Below are positions 60,070 through 64,000 of a stretch of DNA of 64,000 bases, one piece after another. The position numbers and the translations under genes are program-made. Source of the stretch: Nectonema munidae (Eukaryota > Nematomorpha > Nectonematoida > Nectonematidae); assembly GCA_030549495.1 (NCBI GenBank), contig JAUIRK010000926.1, positions 980,094 through 1,044,093 of the forward strand, given 5' to 3'. The notes beneath the pieces were generated by a model that ran no database searches, was not told the origin of the DNA, and worked only from the letters and a program-made list of their open reading frames with translations. Within the stretch, counting starts at the first letter, position 1; each line of letters starts with the position of its first letter.

Positions 60070-61760
60070 CTTTTCGTTTTGTTATTATCTTCACACATGT
60101 GAAATATTAATATTTTTTTAGAACAGATTTTTACCTTTTACAATTGAATTCTGTAAGATAATTATTTTCTCTTTATTATCTTCTCACATGTGAAATATTA
60201 ATATTTTTTTAGAACAGCTTTTTAACTTTTACAATTCTGTAAGATAATTATTTTCTTTTTATCATTATCTTCACACATGTGAAACATTAAATTTTTTTTA
60301 GAACAGCTTTTTACCTTTTACAATTCCGTAAGATAATTATTTTCTTCACACATGTGAAATATTAATATTTTTTAGAACAGTTTTTTACCTTTTACAATTC
60401 TGTAAGATAATTATTTTCTTTTTGTTATTATCTTCACACATCTGAAATATTAATATTTTTTAGAACAGCTTTTTACCTTTTACAATTCCGTAAGATAATT
60501 ATTTTCTTTGTGTTATTATCTTCACACATCTGAAATATTAATGTTTTTTTAGAACAGCTTTTTACATTTTACAATTCTGTAAGATAATTATTTTATTTTG
60601 TTATTATCTTCACACATGTGAAATATTAATGTTTTTTTAGAACAGCTTTTTATCTTACAATTCTGTAAAATAATTATTTTCTTTTTTTTATTATCTTCAC
60701 ACATGTGAAATATTAATGTTTTTTAGAACAGCTTTTTACCTTTTACAATTCTGTAAGATAATTATTTTCTTTTTGTTATTATCTTCACACATGTGAAATA
60801 TTAATATTTTTTTAGAACAGCTTTTTAACTTTTACAATTCTGTAAGATAATTATTTTCTTTTTGTCATTATCTTCACACATGTGAAACATAAAAATTTTT
60901 TTAGAACAGCTTTTAACCTTTTACAATTCCGTAAGATAATTATTTTCTTCACACATGTGAAATATTAATATTTTTTAGAACAGCTTTTTACCTTTTACAA
61001 TTCTGTAAGATAATTATTTTCTTTTTGTTATTATCTTCACACATCTGAAATATTAATATTTTTTAGAACAGCTTTTTACCTTTTACAATTCTGTAAGATA
61101 ATTATTTTCTTTGTGTTATTATCTTCACACATCTGAAATATTAATGTTTTTTTAGAACAGCTTTTTACATTTTACAATTCTGTAAGATAATTATTTTATT
61201 TTGTTATTCTCTTCACACATGTGAAATATTAATGTTTTTTTAGAACAGCTTTTTACATTTTACAATTCTGTAAGATAATTATTTTATTTTGTTATTATCT
61301 TCACACATGTGAAATATTAATGTTTTTTTAGAACAGCTTTTTATCTTACAATTCTGTAAAATAATTATTTTCTTTTTTTTATTATCTTCACACATGTGAA
61401 ATATTAATGTTTTTTAGAACAGCTTTTTACCTTTTACAATTCTGTAAGATAATTATTTCTGTGAAATATTAATATTTTTTTAGAACAGCTTTTTACCTTT
61501 TACAAATCTGTAAGATAAATATTTCTATATTTTCGTTTTGTTATTATCTTATGTGAAGTATTAATATTTTTTTAGAACAGCTTTTTACCTTTTACAATTC
61601 TGTAAGATAATTATTTCTATCTTTTCGTTTTATTATCTTCACATGTGAAATATTAATATTTTTTAGAACAGCTTTTTACCTTTCTATTCTGTAAGATAAT
61701 TATTTCTATCTTTTCGTTTTGTTATTATCTTATGTGAAGTATTAATATTTCATTTAATAT
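60070..61760 (+). repeat. ~86 bp satellite array, about 20 units, with higher-order repeat
   Basis: Each unit carries ttattatcttcacacatgtg, aaatattaatatttttttag, aacagctttttacc and ctgtaagataattatttt. The acatgtgaa core occurs about 20 times between 60098 and 61733 (mean spacing 86 bp). Variant markers recur in order about 604 bp apart (a shortened unit at 60335 and 60944, a gtgttattatc unit at 60510 and 61114). This shows block duplication of about seven units, with one extra unit in the second block. Confidence 0.95.
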
Positions 61761-61854
61761 TTTAATAATTAGTCTGAATTCGATCTTTCATTCTCTTTTG
61801 CATCTCATCTTACATCAGCATGTATTGTCATTTCCAATGATCATTACATCCTAT

Positions 61855-61982
61855 AATGCGATCATCATAAATTTTTTATATTCAAGCTTTTAAAAGTAAA
61901 TCTTACTTGTAGAAATTATTGTTCCCCCCCCCCCCCCCCTGAAAACACATTAGACCGCCTCGTCCCCGGATGTGCGCCCCTG
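61855..61982 (+). mobile_element. Terminal piece of the TIR element also seen at 36125
   Basis: Shares aatgcgatcatcata, cttacttgtagaaattattg, a C16 run, ctgaaaacacatt and the terminus cggatgtgcgcccctg with 36125-36278. One end only. Confidence 0.5.
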
Positions 61983-61984
61983 AT

Positions 61985-62098
61985 ATGACAATGGTTATCT
62001 TGTAGACCATAATTTCAAAGATTAAGATTATAACTATTGAATTGTAATTATTAATTATTACTTTGTATCAATAAATAACCTCGATGTTTTTGAATTAA
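61985..62098 (+). repeat. ~110 bp direct repeat, first copy
   Basis: caatggttatcttgtagacc through ataaataacctcgatgtttt matches 62757-62862 with a few changes. The pair is 770 bp apart. Confidence 0.85.
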
Positions 62099-62215
62099 AC
62101 TTTTTTACACTTTGAAATAGTTTATCCTAAAGATATTCTGAATTCCTATATTTTCTATTATCATGGAAGAATATTCAAGATGAATTAAATAAACATTTTC
62201 CTTATCTTGTAGTAG

Positions 62216-62327
62216 TTAACCCATGTATGCCCAATTTTTTTTTAATAAACGCAGATGATAGTTTTTTTCATTATAATTAATATGAATTTCGAAAATCCTC
62301 TCCTCGTCCTGGGCATAAATTGGTAAA
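62216..62327. mobile_element. Short TTAA-type MITE, copy D (divergent)
   Basis: ttaacccatgtatgcccaa at the left and tgggcataaattggtaaa at the right form an inverted repeat around about 110 bp. The interior has aaacgcagatgata, reminiscent of the acgcagacgat core of copies A-C. It lies between the two direct repeats. Confidence 0.55.
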
Positions 62328-62756
62328 GGTAATGTAGTTTGATCTATATTATTTTGAAATGTGCTTAGGGTTAAAATCAATCTAACATTTTACCTTCTAT
62401 GTGCTACATTAACTATTTATTTCTGGAAATTCAAATAATGAATTATTATTCTGAAAAAAATTTCCAGTGTATTGGCTATTTGCATCTTTTTTTCTCCAAA
62501 TTTAGATTTTTTAAAAAATGTGAAAAATGATAAAATAAATTGAACAAACTTTATGATTTCACAATTTTAATTTAACCTATTTCTATAATTATTTTATACG
62601 CTCTTATAAAAATTTCGTTGCATATCTTATCTCCTTCAAACTGCATCGCCTTGAAGTGGTGAAGGAGCTTATACCGGTATCGGTTACTAAATGATGCAGA
62701 AATGAAAATCTTTTTAATTCAAATGTTATAATTTTATAACTATTTTTAGACATGAC

Positions 62757-62862
62757 ACAATGGTTATCTTGTAGACCATAATTTCGAAGATTAAGAATTG
62801 TAATGATTATTACTTTGTATCAATAAATAACTTTGATGTTTTTGAATTTAACTCTTTAACCG
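62757..62862 (+). repeat. ~110 bp direct repeat, second copy
   Basis: Partner of 61985-62098. It runs directly into the hAT coding remnant. Confidence 0.85.
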
Positions 62863-63324
62863 GATCTTCCCTTTCTTACTTTCACAACCAGTTCATCCAA
62901 GCTGGGATTGACAATCTCAATTGCAGATTTGACTCGAAGTTGTTGAATGACTGTGTGCACTTGGAAGAATTGGTAACTTATGGAGACACGGAAATGATGG
63001 ATGTGGCTCGATTTTTCAAACAAGATGTGATGTCCACTGTATCTGCCTTTCGAGATTTCATATGTGGATATTTATCAACTGACTATGAAAACTTTTTACA
63101 AGTTATTAATATATTCCCTGTTTCCACGGCTGAATGCGAACGTGGGTTTAGTTCGATGAATGACATCTGTACATCACAACGTAATCAGATGAGTGTACGC
63201 GCATTTGATGCTGTTCTTTTTCTGAATATCAATGGACCCCCTATTTCACGGGTAGATTTTACAAAATACGTTCAAAACCATCGATCTTCAATCAGCCAGG
63301 ATCGAAAGACAGATGATGTGTGTG
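62850..63324 (+). pseudogene. hAT transposase C-terminal exon (KIAA1586-like group)
   Basis: An open frame runs from about 62862 (SLTGSSLSYFHNQFIQAGID) through VTYGDTEMMDVARFFKQDV, DFICGYLSTDYENFLQVINI and FPVSTAECERGFSSMNDICT to NINGPPISRVDFTKYV. The FPVSTAECERGFSSMN block is the hATC dimerisation motif, and the overall spacing resembles KIAA1586-like hAT proteins. Upstream catalytic parts are not in the window near this exon. The reading frame is intact here, but the real C-terminus ends where a MITE enters at 63325; residues beyond come from the MITE. Confidence 0.8.
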
Positions 63325-63608
63325 CAGTGGCGGATCGAGAAATTTCTTATAGGTGGGCCGAAATCTATAAAAAAAATTTGCAATTTTGCTAAAAGTCTTC
63401 AGAGAATACGACAGCTATGTTATGTCTTTTAGAATCACCAATTACTTATGTTTTCATATTTATAACATTATTTTGCCATCAATAAATTGCAAAATTTTAT
63501 TTTTTATGCATGTAAGGGTATACATTATTAAGGGTAATTTTCGAAGCCATTTTTCATAGGAGGGGGGGGGGGCTAGGCCCATGAGGCCCTTCTTTGGATT
63601 CGCCAATG
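63325..63608. mobile_element. Probable hAT-type MITE at end of transposase exon
   Basis: The left end cagtggcggatcgagaaatt and the right end in reverse cattggcgaatccaaagaag form a terminal inverted repeat. A G-rich run (63562-63572) lies near the right end, followed by gctaggcccatgaggccc. The flanks tgtgtgtg and tgttgcct do not give a convincing 8-bp duplication. Confidence 0.55.
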
Positions 63609-64000
63609 TGTTGCCTTGTCTTCAGCACCTACTTTTTTCAACAAAGTGAATTTCGAAGAATTTTTCGCTACCATTTTTTTTATGTTAAAATAAATTTTAA
63701 AATTGTTGTATTGTAAATTGTAATTCTTTCTATCGAGTAAGTAGGCCATTCAATAATATAGCCTAACTCTTGTAGTTTCAGTGTTTGTCATGACCCATAT
63801 TTATAAGAATTCTCACTGACACTTATTTGATATATAGAACGTATGGTATCCATCTCAAAATATAGACGGTGTAGTAGCATGTAGCTTTAAACATGCATAA
63901 AAGCACTGATCTTTTTTGTAGAAGTAGACCTCATGGGACGTTTACTACAACGTTTATGTGTTTCTATGTAAGGGGTGACTCCACACAGCAGAGCATCCCC
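63609..64000. other. AT-rich, no gene seen
   Basis: Nothing recognisable up to the window edge. Confidence 0.5.

Noticed and set aside
60070-61760. CRISPR-like array
   Set aside because: Units are wholly repetitive with no unique spacers, and the DNA is eukaryotic; it is a satellite.

Overview
The window is AT-rich, intron-bearing nuclear DNA from an invertebrate, most likely an arthropod. The evidence is GT-AG introns, a metazoan-type RAD1 gene, a secreted serpin, and dense DNA-transposon, LINE and BEL/Pao remnants. I cannot name the species. Host genes are few: one serpin locus (duplicated in inverted orientation, with a third scrap elsewhere) and one intron-free RAD1 gene. Nearly everything else is nested repeats.

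Layout. 1-290: TE-derived coding relic. 461-15791: inverted duplication, two arms of about 6.53 kb around a 2.26 kb spacer, each arm holding the same four serpin exons. The right (minus) copy also keeps two 5' exons (a signal-peptide exon at 19136-19193 and an ATG exon at 19963-19983) and a TATA-like promoter near 20050, but its last exon runs into foreign sequence. The left (plus) copy keeps the normal C-terminal exon but lacks 5' exons and has an in-frame stop. A rearranged third fragment lies at 47575-48830.

15.8-30.6 kb: serpin introns, TTAA-flanked MITEs, SINE-like sequence, a truncated inverted copy of a large TIR element (21408-23300), one half of a ~490 bp inverted repeat pair, and a TE-derived ORF (minus, 28.1-29.2 kb). 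30.6-46.4 kb: a family of large TIR elements, here called E. The best copy is 30592-34726; it starts at TTAA+CCC and carries two different internal tandem arrays with ~150 bp and ~145 bp units. Other E copies lie at 38868-42291 and 42640-46413. A Tigger/pogo derivative (34962-36080), a BEL/Pao fossil fragment (36279-37746), a hAT remnant and small MITEs sit in or between them.

46.4-64 kb: the serpin scrap, a long stretch with no gene, RAD1 (51889-52773, minus), hAT-type MITEs, two A/C-biased LINE fragments in opposite orientation (54.4-55.6 plus; 57.5-59.3 minus, interrupted by a MITE with an 8-bp target duplication), a 20-unit ~86 bp satellite with higher-order structure (60070-61760), and a hAT transposase C-terminus at 62.85-63.32 kb. 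RAD1 would act in the nuclear 9-1-1 DNA damage clamp and the serpin would be secreted; they have no functional link. No confident RNA gene was found.
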